Of a stretch of DNA of 64,000 bases, positions 52,525-61,688 are shown in pieces (position 1 is the stretch's first letter; every line of letters begins with the position of its first letter). The notes beneath the pieces are model-generated. The model worked only from the letters and a program-made list of their open reading frames with translations. It was not told the origin of the DNA and made no database searches. The stretch lies in the NCBI GenBank assembly GCA_004292955.1, contig RDXX01000015.1:186001-250000 (forward strand), read 5' to 3'. Source of the stretch: Oscillatoriales cyanobacterium. GTDB lineage: Bacteria; Cyanobacteriota; Cyanobacteriia; Cyanobacteriales; Microcoleaceae. The position numbers and the translations under genes were made by a program.

Positions 52525-52803
52525 CTATTGATTAGATTCCGGGCGTTTCTGGCGCTTATTCTGGATAAACTGTTCCAAATCTGCGATCGCATCTTCAAAA
52601 TCCGACAAATTAATTTTCTTAGCTTTAGCCTTCTTCGGCGGACTCACAGACTCACTCGCAGGCTTAGCTTGAGGCGACGGAGACTGAGGCTGTGCTGCTT
52701 CTGGGTTGGAAGCTTCTATATAATCAAACAATTCATCCAGGGACTGAAAAAAAGCTTGAGCCGAGGCCCGGCGTGAATCTTTCAAATCATCCTCATCCAT
52801 CAT
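52525..52803 (-). CDS. Small acidic cyanobacterial protein of unknown function
   Basis: A 92-residue protein from ATG 52801-52803 (MMDEDDLKDSRRASAQAFFQ), chosen because GGAG sits six bases upstream; the frame extends further without a ribosome-binding site. The N-terminal helix (FFQSLDELFDYIEASN) and C-terminal helix (LSDFEDAIADLEQFIQNKRQ) flank a Pro/Ser/Lys-rich linker (QPQSPSPQAKPASESVSPPK). This pattern looks like a small adaptor with two interaction helices. I do not recognise a named domain. It is a single gene. Confidence 0.65.
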   Translation of the reverse strand: MMDEDDLKDSRRASAQAFFQSLDELFDYIEASNPEAAQPQSPSPQAKPASESVSPPKKAKAKKINLSDFEDAIADLEQFIQNKRQKRPESNQ

Positions 52804-52925
52804 AAGCCACTCCATAGACTTCAAAACTTGCCTAGAAACTCTGCCCACCGGCACGTGCAGATATTAGACATCAAAACCTCAATCAACTAAAATCCTTGAG
52901 AAATTTCGCTTTTATCCTCTTGCGA

Positions 52926-53054
52926 GATCCCCCTAAATCCCCCTTAAGAAGGGGGACTTTGAGAAGAATCCTGTCCGCCCCTTAAGAAGGGCTTGACAAG
53001 GGGAACTTTGATCGCCTCTTGTTCCCCCCTTCTTAAGGGGGGCTAGGGGGGATC
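52926..53054. repeat. Inverted repeat GATCCCCCTAAATCCCCCTT
   Basis: Arms GATCCCCCTAAATCCCCCTT...AAGAAGG and the complement CCTTCTTAAGGGG...GGGGGATC enclose a duplicated CCTTAAGAAGGG core. This type of repeat is very common in cyanobacterial spacers. The ~580-bp gap before lpdA holds nothing else I can support. Confidence 0.75.
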
Positions 53055-53385
53055 TGGGCCCTATCGTCAAACAGTAGACCGACACTGCATTTGACTTTCA
53101 GTTGACACGGCTTACGCATTGTCAGCCATCAATCTGTACTTAACTTTACACCCGCCGACAGGGTGATTTGAGACTTGGCGCACAGCCAGCTCAACATAAT
53201 CGACCCTAAAAAAATCTCAGTTACTGTCTAATTAACCCTAGTCTAGTCGAGAATAAGGACACAGGACTTATGCAACTATTACCGCTGTTCAAAGGTTGCG
53301 ATCGCAACGCACCACCTCGAAAGGACGGACAGACGGTGTTTTTTGCTTGAGTCCTAAGATTTCAAAGGCATTAGGAGATTTTAAG

Positions 53386-54825
53386 GTGACTCAAGGATTT
53401 GATTACGATTTAGCAATTATCGGCGCCGGCGTGGGCGGGCACGGGGCCGCCATACACGCGGTTAGCTGCGGGCTGAAAGTGGCAATTATCGAAGCAGGCG
53501 ACATGGGCGGGACTTGCGTCAACCGCGGCTGCATTCCCTCCAAGGCGCTGCTGGCGGCTTCCGGGCGGGTGCGGGATATGCGGAATGCCCACCATCTCAA
53601 GACTTTGGGAATTCAGTTGGGAAGTGTGGATTTCGATCGAGGGGCGATCGCCAATCACGCTAATACTATTGTTAGCAAACTGCGCGGCGACTTGACAAAC
53701 AGCCTCAAACGTTTGAACGTCGATGTCATCCAAGGTTGGGGCAAAATTGCCGCTGCTCAAAAAATTGCGATCGAAACCGATAAAGGCGAGAAAACTATTA
53801 CCGCCAAGGATATTATTCTCGCCCCCGGTTCAATTCCCTTCGTCCCTCCGGGGATAGAAATTGACGGCAAAACTGTATTTACTAGCGATGATGCTGTCAG
53901 ATTGGAATCTCTACCGAAGTGGATCGCAATTATTGGCAGCGGTTATATTGGTTTGGAGTTTTCGGATATTTACACAGCCCTCGGCTGCGAAATTACGATG
54001 ATTGAAGCTCTAGATCAATTGATGCCAACTTTTGACCCGGATATTGCTAAATTAGCAGAACGAGTTTTGATTGCACCGCGCGATATTGAAACAAAAGTTG
54101 GTTTGTTGGCTAAGAAAATTATTCCTGGTTCGCCCGTAATTATTGAATTAGCTGATTTCAAAACTAAAGAAGTTGTGGAAATTTTGGAAGTTGACGCTTG
54201 TTTGGTAGCAACTGGTCGAGTTCCCGTCAGCAAGAATTTGGGGTTAGAAACAGTTGGCGTCGAAACGATGCGCGGCTATATTCCAGTTAACGATAAGATG
54301 CAGGTTTTGGTAGCAGGAGAACCGATCGCGAATTTGTGGGCGATCGGCGATGTTAACGGCAAAATGATGTTAGCCCACGCTGCATCTGCTCAAGGAATTG
54401 CCGCCGTCGAAAATATTTGCGGCCGCACTCGCGAAGTTGACTATTTGAGTATCCCAGCGGCGGCTTTTACTCACCCAGAAATTAGCTATGTGGGAATGAA
54501 TGAACCTGCGGCGAAGGAGTTAGGAAAAACCGAAGGGTTTGAGGTCGCTTCTGTCAAGAGTTATTTTAAGGGAAATTCTAAGGCTATTGCGGAGGGTGAA
54601 ACCGACGGTATGGCTAAGGTGATTTACCGGAAAGATACTGGGGAATTGTTGGGAGTTCACATTTTCGGTTTGCACGCTTCGGATTTGATTCAGGAGGCGG
54701 CAAATGCGATCGCCCAGCGGGATTCTGTGAACACTTTAGCATTCCGAGTTCACACGCACCCGACGCTTTCGGAAGTGTTGGATGAGGCTTTCAAACGGGC
54801 GGCGGGCGCGGCGGGCGGTCATTAA
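53386..54825 (+). CDS. lpdA: Dihydrolipoyl dehydrogenase
   Basis: A 479-residue flavoprotein, the E3 component of pyruvate and other 2-oxoacid dehydrogenase complexes, reoxidising dihydrolipoamide with NAD+. The start is GTG 53386 ([21 protein letters not shown]): GGAG lies 8 bases before, and the family N-terminus begins here, whereas the open frame upstream adds 30 unrelated residues. Seen: FAD loop [12 protein letters not shown], redox disulfide [18 protein letters not shown] loop [29 protein letters not shown], and the dimer-interface catalytic [14 protein letters not shown]. Length and motifs are intact. It is a single gene with a large hairpin repeat after it. Confidence 0.95.
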   Translation: MTQGFDYDLAIIGAGVGGHGAAIHAVSCGLKVAIIEAGDMGGTCVNRGCIPSKALLAASGRVRDMRNAHHLKTLGIQLGSVDFDRGAIANHANTIVSKLRGDLTNSLKRLNVDVIQGWGKIAAAQKIAIETDKGEKTITAKDIILAPGSIPFVPPGIEIDGKTVFTSDDAVRLESLPKWIAIIGSGYIGLEFSDIYTALGCEITMIEALDQLMPTFDPDIAKLAERVLIAPRDIETKVGLLAKKIIPGSPVIIELADFKTKEVVEILEVDACLVATGRVPVSKNLGLETVGVETMRGYIPVNDKMQVLVAGEPIANLWAIGDVNGKMMLAHAASAQGIAAVENICGRTREVDYLSIPAAAFTHPEISYVGMNEPAAKELGKTEGFEVASVKSYFKGNSKAIAEGETDGMAKVIYRKDTGELLGVHIFGLHASDLIQEAANAIAQRDSVNTLAFRVHTHPTLSEVLDEAFKRAAGAAGGH

Positions 54826-54875
54826 TTTGTAGGGGCGGTGTTCTTTTTTTACACTCCTGGACGCACTCCACGCAA

Positions 54876-54942
54876 AGAAACCGGGTTTTTTACTTAATCT
54901 GTGGGTTGGAACGAAATATTTTCCTAAAAAAACCCGGTTTCT
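54876..54942. repeat. Large hairpin repeat AGAAACCGGGTTTTT, second copy
   Basis: AGAAACCGGGTTTTTT ... AAAAAAACCCGGTTTCT with ~34 bp between arms; the same family as 27295-27358. It may end the lpdA transcript. Confidence 0.8.
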
Positions 54943-54967
54943 GGCCCCCGCGCGTAAGTGCTATTTT

Positions 54968-55002
54968 TAGATACCCGACTTTTTCAAGAAGTCGGGTATC
55001 TA
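54968..55002. repeat. Palindrome truncating a HEPN-type gene start
   Basis: TAGATACCCGACT, loop, AGTCGGGTATCTA: a 13-bp stem. On the minus strand it lies only ~25 bases after an ATG (55025-55027) that overlaps the MNT stop codon and begins MKPEQLEYL, a start resembling HEPN partner proteins. The rest of that gene is missing. Confidence 0.6.
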
Positions 55003-55023
55003 GGTATTCTAATTGTTCAGGTT

Positions 55024-55350
55024 TCATAAAGCTATTCCCTCTTTACGGATATTTCTCAGCAAAGGGTCTTGATAATTAGTAAACCGTTCTTCATTCATAA
55101 ACTGGCAGCTAATCACTTCATCATTTTGGAGCGACAAATCTGCTACAATCTGAAGAGTTCTATCAATTTCGACCCCCGCTTGAACTGGGGCTTTGAGAAC
55201 TACTAACACATCTATATCAGAGTCTGGATGTGCGTCACCTCGCGCTTGGGAACCGTAGAGCACCATTTTGACAAGGCGACTGTCGTAAAGTTGCTCGAAG
55301 TGCGATCTGAGTTGCGTTAGGATGTTCTTAAGTTTATCATTAATGCTCAT
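55024..55350 (-). CDS. MNT-type nucleotidyltransferase (HEPN/MNT module partner)
   Basis: A 108-residue minimal nucleotidyltransferase: VKMVLYGSQARGDAHPDSDI gives the GS-x10-D-x-D catalytic motif (GSQARGD...DSDID), followed by VLVVLKAPVQAGVEIDR. In HEPN/MNT modules this enzyme AMPylates and neutralises the HEPN RNase toxin. Its stop codon (TGA, 55024-55026) overlaps an ATG of a following frame, MKPEQLEYL, which is where a HEPN gene would start. That frame is cut by a palindromic repeat after nine codons. The antitoxin-type enzyme is therefore an orphan here. Active-site residues look intact. Confidence 0.85.
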   Translation of the reverse strand: MSINDKLKNILTQLRSHFEQLYDSRLVKMVLYGSQARGDAHPDSDIDVLVVLKAPVQAGVEIDRTLQIVADLSLQNDEVISCQFMNEERFTNYQDPLLRNIRKEGIAL

Positions 55351-55414
55351 ATTTTTTGTTGTAAAACTTTTTATGGCTGTGGCGCTACATAATCATAGTA
55401 TTCACCATCTAGGA

Positions 55415-58048
55415 TTAACTTCGCCGCTGAAAGGCTTTGATTAATGTTTCAATTATACCCATCCTGCCAATAGAAGTTTTTGCAGACGGAGCCGAGGATG
55501 GACGATCGACCATTTTAGCCAGTCGTTGCAACAGAACTTGCGTATCTTTCGGCCTGTCTTTCGGAAAATAACCCATTAAATCGTCAATCAAATCTGCTAG
55601 GGGCTGCGATGTTTTAGTAGCTATATTCCGCCAAATTAACTTTCCAGAACGCAAATCTTCCTGCAAATTTCTTGGTTCTTGAGCTGTTAGCAAATAGACA
55701 AAAGTTCTGCCCAATGCAAAAAAATCAGAACGCGGTTCAGAGCGACCCTTTTTTTGTTCTTCAGGAGTGTAACCCATTGAAGAAATTCTTGTTACTTCTC
55801 CACTTGTTCTTTGAATAGTTTCTGTCATTTCTCGCACCGCGCCAAAATCAATCAATACTAATTGTCCGTTAGACCTACACATAATATTTTGTGGCTTGAT
55901 ATCGCGGTGGAAATAATTTTGACTGTGAACGAGATTTAAAATTTCTGTCAGTTGTTTGAGCCAGTCTATAGCTTGTTCCGAGTCTATGGGCGTATGGTTC
56001 TGTTTTTCTAACCACTGCTGCAAATTATACCCTTCAATTTTCTCCATTACCAAGCAGTGCAAGGAATTGGCACTATTCTGAGGTCTGAAGGTAAAGTAAC
56101 CGTCTGACTCTACTTTAGGAAGTCCCGGATGCTTCAGCCGCTGCAAAACGCTAGCTTCTCTTTGAAAAAGTTCCACACCTAGAGTATCGTTGTTCATGAG
56201 AACTTTCAACACTTTCCGAGTAGCGTCTCTATCTCTGACTTCATAAGTTCTGCCAAACCCTCCTTCTCCCAAACCTCTAATTACCCGATAGCGATCGTCT
56301 ACCAACAACTTAGAACCGCAGTTTTGACAAAAGTTGAGAGTGACAGGGTTTTCTGGATGGCGGCAGTTGGGATTAATGCAGTTGCCACCACTCCACGACT
56401 TTACTAGAGGTGCATATTGATTGCCAATCACGTTTAGCTGCGGCTGCTGTGGCTGAGGCGAAAAAGAATTAACGCTCGCTACTGATTGATTTTCAAGAAC
56501 GTTTAGCTGCGACGGCTGCGACTGAGGCGAAGAGGAGTTAACACCACTTACTGATAGCTGTTTTAGAGATTCACGGCAATGTATGCAAAAATTATTTTCT
56601 GCTCGATTTTCATGCCCCTTACTACACCGTAAAATAGAAATTTTATGCCTTGTTTGTTGCTGTGGCTGAGACTCAAAGGAATGGGTAACAGGTGATGGAG
56701 GTTGTTGTCGCGACTGAGATGAATGTATGTTAGTCGCTGGTGCTTGCCGTTGCTCTAACTCAGATGAATTGTTGCCAGGTGTGGGTAGTTCCTGCTCCTC
56801 CTGGGGGGATGGAATAATAATCGTATGTGATGGGTGATTTTGCTGTTCTTGAGATGGATTGACGATCGCACTTGGCAACCATAATATTGAATTCTGATTG
56901 CCTGTTTGAGACTTTTCAGCCCTGCGACTTTGTACACCCCCAAGCGCTTGCCAAGTCAAAGGTGCTTCTGCTGGATTCTGAAAACTCACTGGCAAGAAAG
57001 TTACACCGGGAAATCTATTTTCCAGACGGTTGAGCTTTTCCCGTGCCTTCCGCACTGCAAGGCTGACAGAATTTCCAGCCACAAATGCTTCCAAAAAACG
57101 CTGCAAAAACTTCTGTGCTACCTCATCCGGCACAATTTCTCGCATAACAATGACATTTGGAACTCCTAAATTGCTAAGTTGCTGTGCTATTCCTAACCCA
57201 TCGCAGGAATTGAAAATTGCTAACTGCAAACCATGCTTTACCGCACCTGAAATATCATATTTCAAATGATCGATAGTTATACTCTCATCCTGATTGAGTT
57301 CAATCACGCCTCTAGCAGCATCATCTTCACTGCTGCTATGACCGGCAAAGAAAAATATCTGCGGACTTTGCTTCTCAATCTCCTCGCCTAATTTCTCACA
57401 AGTCGGCTCATCTAAACGAATAATTTCACCATTCGAGTCTCTAGACAAGAAATTGTGCAGCGATTCCCAGTCTTTCTCTGTCTTAATTATCGTGGTATTA
57501 CCAACCGTTTCTTTCTTGCCAAAAACTGCTAATACTTTAACTTTTTCTCTGGGAATAGGTGGTTGTTTTCGCACGGGCAGAAATAAACTCGCCGAGGCTT
57601 TCGCACAGTTTTTTCGATGAAAAACATCCCAGCTATGCCAAGGCAACCGCTGTAAATTTGGGTCTTTTGTCTTAAAAATAAATCTAATTTCTTCTCGTGG
57701 ATCGGTTAGTTCGGATAATAGTTCATCTCTGATCGGAGACATATGATGAGAATTTAGCCATTTATTAATATTGGACTCCAATTTTCGCGTGTGTGTTGCT
57801 ATTTCCTTAATAGCAGGGTTAGGACTTGTATAGCCACCAATTCGGGTAGCAGACCTCATCGGGTCTACACGAGCGAGATATCCTGACTTCCAAAGTTCAT
57901 AGTGCTCGCGGATCTCTGGACTTTGAGGCAACTTGCCTTTAGTATCAACAATACAACGATGCTCTACTTCTGTCTCAATACGAAGTGTGACAGTAAAACC
58001 TCTATCAAAATTACCCTCTACTAAATCGAGAAGAACTATTTTACCCAT
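55415..58048 (-). CDS. CHAT protease-zinc ribbon-Ser/Thr kinase fusion
   Basis: An 877-residue fusion. After an N-terminal ~160-residue part comes a CHAT caspase-like protease with the catalytic pair FFFAGHSSSEDD (His ~237) and LAIFNSCDGLGIA (Cys ~282). A low-complexity Gln/Ser/Pro linker (~385-470) and two zinc ribbons (RCSKGHENRAENNFCIHC; CINPNCRHPENPVTLNFCQN) precede a kinase (~590-860): GEGGFGRTYEV (P-loop), VLKVLM (Lys), YFHRDIKPQNIM (HRD), LVLIDFGAVRE (DFG) and TPEEQ. All the catalytic residues of both enzymes look present. A strong site, AGGAGGGGCA, precedes the ATG. It is the last gene of a three-gene unit with DUF1822 and an unknown protein. A kinase-controlled or kinase-signalling protease is inferred. 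Confidence 0.88.
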   Translation of the reverse strand: MGKIVLLDLVEGNFDRGFTVTLRIETEVEHRCIVDTKGKLPQSPEIREHYELWKSGYLARVDPMRSATRIGGYTSPNPAIKEIATHTRKLESNINKWLNSHHMSPIRDELLSELTDPREEIRFIFKTKDPNLQRLPWHSWDVFHRKNCAKASASLFLPVRKQPPIPREKVKVLAVFGKKETVGNTTIIKTEKDWESLHNFLSRDSNGEIIRLDEPTCEKLGEEIEKQSPQIFFFAGHSSSEDDAARGVIELNQDESITIDHLKYDISGAVKHGLQLAIFNSCDGLGIAQQLSNLGVPNVIVMREIVPDEVAQKFLQRFLEAFVAGNSVSLAVRKAREKLNRLENRFPGVTFLPVSFQNPAEAPLTWQALGGVQSRRAEKSQTGNQNSILWLPSAIVNPSQEQQNHPSHTIIIPSPQEEQELPTPGNNSSELEQRQAPATNIHSSQSRQQPPSPVTHSFESQPQQQTRHKISILRCSKGHENRAENNFCIHCRESLKQLSVSGVNSSSPQSQPSQLNVLENQSVASVNSFSPQPQQPQLNVIGNQYAPLVKSWSGGNCINPNCRHPENPVTLNFCQNCGSKLLVDDRYRVIRGLGEGGFGRTYEVRDRDATRKVLKVLMNNDTLGVELFQREASVLQRLKHPGLPKVESDGYFTFRPQNSANSLHCLVMEKIEGYNLQQWLEKQNHTPIDSEQAIDWLKQLTEILNLVHSQNYFHRDIKPQNIMCRSNGQLVLIDFGAVREMTETIQRTSGEVTRISSMGYTPEEQKKGRSEPRSDFFALGRTFVYLLTAQEPRNLQEDLRSGKLIWRNIATKTSQPLADLIDDLMGYFPKDRPKDTQVLLQRLAKMVDRPSSAPSAKTSIGRMGIIETLIKAFQRRS

Positions 58049-58068
58049 TGCCCCTCCTGGTCAATTAT

Positions 58069-58698
58069 TTAAATTATAAAATTTTGCGTAACACTTGCAT
58101 CACCTAATTCAATTTTGATATTAAATTCTTCTCCGGGTTTACCATTAAGATTTAATTGAATCCATTCCCTATAATTTCCAGCTTGGTCTTCGACGATAGT
58201 TTTAGCAGATATTGTATCAATCGCCACAAACTTCAGACTGTACGGGAGATTTTTGCTGCCGATGGGATGCACTTGCAGGCAGATATCCATTTCTTGATTT
58301 GGCTTTTGGCTCACAGCAACTACCAAGGCTAAAGAATGACTATTCGGTGACATTCCCAATACAACCTGCTGTGCTTTGAGCATGGCATTAGAACTAACAG
58401 ATCTGCTACCCAAAATCAGCTCTAGTCTTTGCTCATCCAAAACTTCTTGTACAGTTTTCCAAATATCGTTAACGACATTTTGAAGCCACTGACTCAAGTT
58501 TACCAGCACTTCAGTAGGTACAACAGCTTGTTCCTTTACTGGTAAAGTTAGCTGCACATCATCAACAGTAATTCCTAATATTTCCTTCAATTGCCCAGAT
58601 TTAAACAGTTGCTCAAGCCGCTGCAACCGATCTAGCGAACCTTCCAAAACCAGATGCACAGAATCTTCATCATTTTCTTCTATTCTGCGTATATCCAT
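58069..58698 (-). CDS. DUF1822-like protein
   Basis: A 209-residue protein from ATG 58696-58698 (MDIRRIEENDEDSVHLVLEG); an ATG three codons upstream has no room for a ribosome-binding site, whereas AGGA lies 8 bases before this one. The C-terminal half (REWIQLNLNGKPGEEFNIKI, ELGDASVTQNFII) resembles the end of DUF1822 proteins, a cyanobacterial family often found beside CHAT-domain genes. No enzymatic motif is visible. It sits between the unknown 292-residue protein (1 bp) and the CHAT-kinase (20 bp), so the three are one operon. A role as substrate, adaptor or regulator of the CHAT protease is inference. Confidence 0.75.
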   Translation of the reverse strand: MDIRRIEENDEDSVHLVLEGSLDRLQRLEQLFKSGQLKEILGITVDDVQLTLPVKEQAVVPTEVLVNLSQWLQNVVNDIWKTVQEVLDEQRLELILGSRSVSSNAMLKAQQVVLGMSPNSHSLALVVAVSQKPNQEMDICLQVHPIGSKNLPYSLKFVAIDTISAKTIVEDQAGNYREWIQLNLNGKPGEEFNIKIELGDASVTQNFII

Positions 58699-58708
58699 AA
58701 AAAACATC

Positions 58709-59587
58709 CTAAACTCGTTGTAAATACTGAACTATCTCTGTCAACTTTTGCGGATCTAGATTTTCAATTGATATCTTCAATAACAATGTACCCTCAGCAC
58801 TCTTATCTAACTCCATCTTTTTAGGTTGTAGCTGCTCTTCCATACGGTTTAAGACTTGCTGCATAGTATTTTTAATATCTCCCATTTCTGACAACAGGAT
58901 CGACATAGAATCATCTATGGTTTTTTGATTTTTTTGCTGTTGCTCTGCTGAATCAGCATGAACTTGAGCTAATAACTGCGCCTGAAAAATCCTGCGAACC
59001 TCTGGCACATACTTGATCTGAGCAGCAAATTGTTCGCACACCCGTTGAAATAAAACTTCCCTGACTTTAGCTCTGTAGAATTCAGGCAAATCACCATACC
59101 TGCTCAGCGCCTCAGCTATCAAGTTATCTTTAATTCTTTGAATCCGCTCCTCAGCCAACTCCCCTTCAGGAGTCAGCAAAAATGCAATTTCATCAATCGA
59201 GCTAATTAGTGGCTCAATATCTTTTAATTTTTTAACTTTTCCGAGTTCCCTTGCAAGTCGAATAAATTTCTCATTCAGTAGTTTAATATCTGCCTCGTGT
59301 TCAGGTGGATAAGATGGTTCCGGGGGGTATTCCACCATCACCATGAATATCTGTTGCGGCTCAAACTCCCCCATCAATTGATACTGGCACTCTAAGGCAA
59401 TCTTTTGCAAAGCTGAGAGCCAGGAAAACTTGAGCGCCTTTTGCAGGTGATGATTGATCAGTTTATCGTCTTGTTTCAGGTAATTACCGAGAGACTCGAC
59501 TCCTTTGCAAACAGCCCGATTCGGATAATGTGCCAAAATGTTGGTCGCAATCCCAGCCACAATTGCCCCGAGAGTAAAACTTTCCAT
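58709..59587 (-). CDS. Unknown protein, first gene of the CHAT-kinase operon
   Basis: A 292-residue protein (MESFTLGAIVAGIATNILAH). A short hydrophobic N-terminal segment (~6-19) resembles the start of some cyanobacterial effector-linked proteins. The rest is largely helical (HHLQKALKFSWLSALQKIAL, EERIQRIKDNLIAEALSRYG), with a coiled coil near the end (DSMSILLSEMGDIKNTMQQV). I recognise no domain with confidence. It is the promoter-proximal gene; the next gene starts about ten bases after its stop. It could sense or recruit for the CHAT-kinase, but nothing in the sequence proves that. The start has only a weak AAGG before ATG. Confidence 0.7.
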   Translation of the reverse strand: MESFTLGAIVAGIATNILAHYPNRAVCKGVESLGNYLKQDDKLINHHLQKALKFSWLSALQKIALECQYQLMGEFEPQQIFMVMVEYPPEPSYPPEHEADIKLLNEKFIRLARELGKVKKLKDIEPLISSIDEIAFLLTPEGELAEERIQRIKDNLIAEALSRYGDLPEFYRAKVREVLFQRVCEQFAAQIKYVPEVRRIFQAQLLAQVHADSAEQQQKNQKTIDDSMSILLSEMGDIKNTMQQVLNRMEEQLQPKKMELDKSAEGTLLLKISIENLDPQKLTEIVQYLQRV

Positions 59588-59717
59588 CCTTTTTTGCCGT
59601 CTGCGTTCTTGAACATGGATTGCTTTTTAATATAAACTATTTTAACTGTGATAGGCATCTCAGCAAAAAATCTCAAACCTATTACGATCGCCCTTTATCC
59701 CCTTAATCCCCCCTATC

Positions 59718-60635
59718 ATGCTCCAAATCCGCCGCCGTCCGCCCAGCACCTCAGTCTCCGTACTCTACCTCAGCTACAAAATCGCCGTACCCGACGCCGA
59801 ACCCCGGCACATCCTCGAAGAAATTGTTTGGCAAAAAGAGGTTGAAGTAGCCCAAAAGCGCGATCGCACGCCTTTAGCCGAACTTCACAAAAGACTCCCC
59901 TTTGCACCCCCGATCCGCGACTTCCTCGGCGCACTCAAAAACGGTAAAACCACACCAGCAATCATCGCAGAAGTCAAAAAAGCTTCCCCCAGCAAAGGCG
60001 TAATTCGCGAAGATTTCGATCCCGTGGCGATCGCCCAAGCATACCAAGAAAACGGCGCCAGTTGCATCTCCGTACTCACCGATGAAAAGTTCTTTCAAGG
60101 CAGTTTCGACAACCTCGCTAAAATCCGTGCCGCCGTCGATTTGCCCTTACTTTGCAAAGAATTTATTATCTATCCTTACCAAATCTATCTCGCCCGGATT
60201 AGCGGCGCCGATGCTGTATTGTTAATCGCTGCCATCTTATCTGACAAAGACTTACAATACTTTGTGAAAATTGTCAAGACTTTGGGGATGACGGCCTTAA
60301 TAGAAGTTCACACTCTCGAAGAACTCGATCGAGTATTAACCCTAGAAGGAGTCAACCTAATCGGCATCAACAACCGCAACCTAGAAGACTTTTCCGTCAG
60401 TCTAGAAACCACCAGCCAACTATTAGCCGATCGCCAAACCGAAATTCAAGGAAAAAACATCCTCACCGTCAGCGAGTCAGGAATCCATACAGCCGACGAC
60501 CTCACCCAAGTTGCCAGCGCCGGAGTCCAAGCCGTCCTCATCGGCGAATCCCTAGTCAAGCAGCCAGATCCGGGTGCTGCTTTAGCCTCCCTTGCCAAGA
60601 CACATCCGCCCATCACCAAAGGCGAGACTGCTTGA
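59718..60635 (+). CDS. trpC: Indole-3-glycerol-phosphate synthase
   Basis: A 305-residue (beta/alpha)8 enzyme of tryptophan synthesis, converting CdRP to indole-3-glycerol phosphate in the cytoplasm. Catalytic and substrate residues are visible: [48 protein letters not shown] (Lys general acid), [36 protein letters not shown] and [10 protein letters not shown]. The N-terminal ~30 residues ([13 protein letters not shown]...) are the usual cyanobacterial extension. No other trp gene is adjacent, as is common in cyanobacteria. The stop codon is immediately followed by the ~320-bp dispersed element, so the two may share a transcript. Confidence 0.95.
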   Translation: MLQIRRRPPSTSVSVLYLSYKIAVPDAEPRHILEEIVWQKEVEVAQKRDRTPLAELHKRLPFAPPIRDFLGALKNGKTTPAIIAEVKKASPSKGVIREDFDPVAIAQAYQENGASCISVLTDEKFFQGSFDNLAKIRAAVDLPLLCKEFIIYPYQIYLARISGADAVLLIAAILSDKDLQYFVKIVKTLGMTALIEVHTLEELDRVLTLEGVNLIGINNRNLEDFSVSLETTSQLLADRQTEIQGKNILTVSESGIHTADDLTQVASAGVQAVLIGESLVKQPDPGAALASLAKTHPPITKGETA

Positions 60636-60962
60636 CCAAAGAACGAGCCCGCCGGGCCCCTCGATGCGAGACATGGGGATAAGTCGGTAGCGGTTTCAAC
60701 CGCCTAGAAGGGGTTGCACGGCTTTAGCCGCCGTGGTACAATAGATTCAAGCGAGTAGGAGCAACCATCTACGCGACGAAACATCCTAGTACTGAGAAAT
60801 CCAGGCAACGGACATATCCGACTTCGATTCGGAACAGTTAAAGGGCAAATAATGGCAGGATGTCGAGCGTACCAACCTGGCAGAGTGATGGACTTTCCAA
60901 GCGATAGAAGCATAAAAGTATACGCAAAGTTTAGAGTAATCTAGACTGAGTGGGTAGCGGCG
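60634..60962 (+). ncRNA. Candidate structured element, copy 2 (RNA or non-autonomous mobile)
   Basis: Matches the complement of 42747-43060 over about 315 bp, beginning exactly at the trpC stop. It contains hairpins GCGGTTTCAACCGC and TCCGA-CTTCGAT-TCGGA, GGCTTTAGCC, and a TACAAT hexamer (~60738) also present in copy 1. No conserved reading frame. It may be a guide-RNA-like or HEARO-like RNA, or a MITE. Confidence 0.45.
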
Positions 60963-61369
60963 CATTGAACACGCCTGTGTGAAACCTTTATTGGAATCGC
61001 ACGAATCCCCCCGATTCATCGGTGGGGTTAGTTCAAAAACACCCCCGAATTCTGATAAAAAATGATTGAGTAGGTAAATAATCAGAAATTCTAGCCTGCA
61101 TCGACTCAAGCGCCTAACTGCAAAAAAAATAGCACTCAAAGCTATATTGCAGAGAAATATTTTGCCAGAAAGCAATTAAATCTATTCGCTGTCGCCAGTC
61201 GATCGCAAAATTTAGCGTTACCAACGCACCCAGCCCCGAATATTCGATCGGCAAAGCAGGGGTTTTTGTAAGGTTAGAAAACAAATAAGAAGTCGGGCAT
61301 CTAATGTTCACCTGTGATGCCCCATGCACTTGCAATGGGGTATCGGTTCGCTGAGGTATGTTAGCTTTC
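60963..61369. other. Intergenic region
   Basis: No gene is supported in these 407 bp between the dispersed element and the DUF5340 gene. A short AAGTCGGGCATC sequence at ~61291 resembles the palindrome at 54968. Confidence 0.5.
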
Positions 61370-61615
61370 ATGGAGCCAATTCCCCTTCCTTCGTACATTC
61401 ATTATGAATTGTTACTTCAATTGTTAGAACGCAAAACAATGTTTGCTGTCAGTCCACAATCGCCCCAACAGCAACAAGTTCACCAACTTATTATTACCCT
61501 GCGTAAAGCCCTTGCCATTCAAAAGCAATTAGAACAAAGCTGCGAGCGATCGAACTTGGCAGTAGAATACCGTTGGTCTTTAAATGAAACTAACCATACT
61601 GGCATTAAAAGTTAA
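61370..61615 (+). CDS. DUF5340 family protein
   Basis: An 81-residue protein from ATG 61370 (MEPIPLPSYIHYELLLQLLE); an ATG four codons upstream is possible, but the family begins at MEPIPLPS. The body (QQQQVHQLIITLRKALAIQK, QLEQSCERSNLAVEYRWSL) is a helical bundle matching the cyanobacterial DUF5340 family. No function is established. It lies 73 bp upstream of the aminotransferase gene on the same strand and could be co-transcribed with it. Confidence 0.8.
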   Translation: MEPIPLPSYIHYELLLQLLERKTMFAVSPQSPQQQQVHQLIITLRKALAIQKQLEQSCERSNLAVEYRWSLNETNHTGIKS

Positions 61616-61688
61616 AAAACTTAGAGTACCAACCGATCGTATTTGATTTATTCTGTAGAACTCCCATCGAAAAAGTTAGGACGACATA

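Noticed and set aside
60704-61175. Minus-strand frames over the dispersed element downstream of trpC
   Set aside because: The frames are not conserved in the second copy of the element, so they are not genes.
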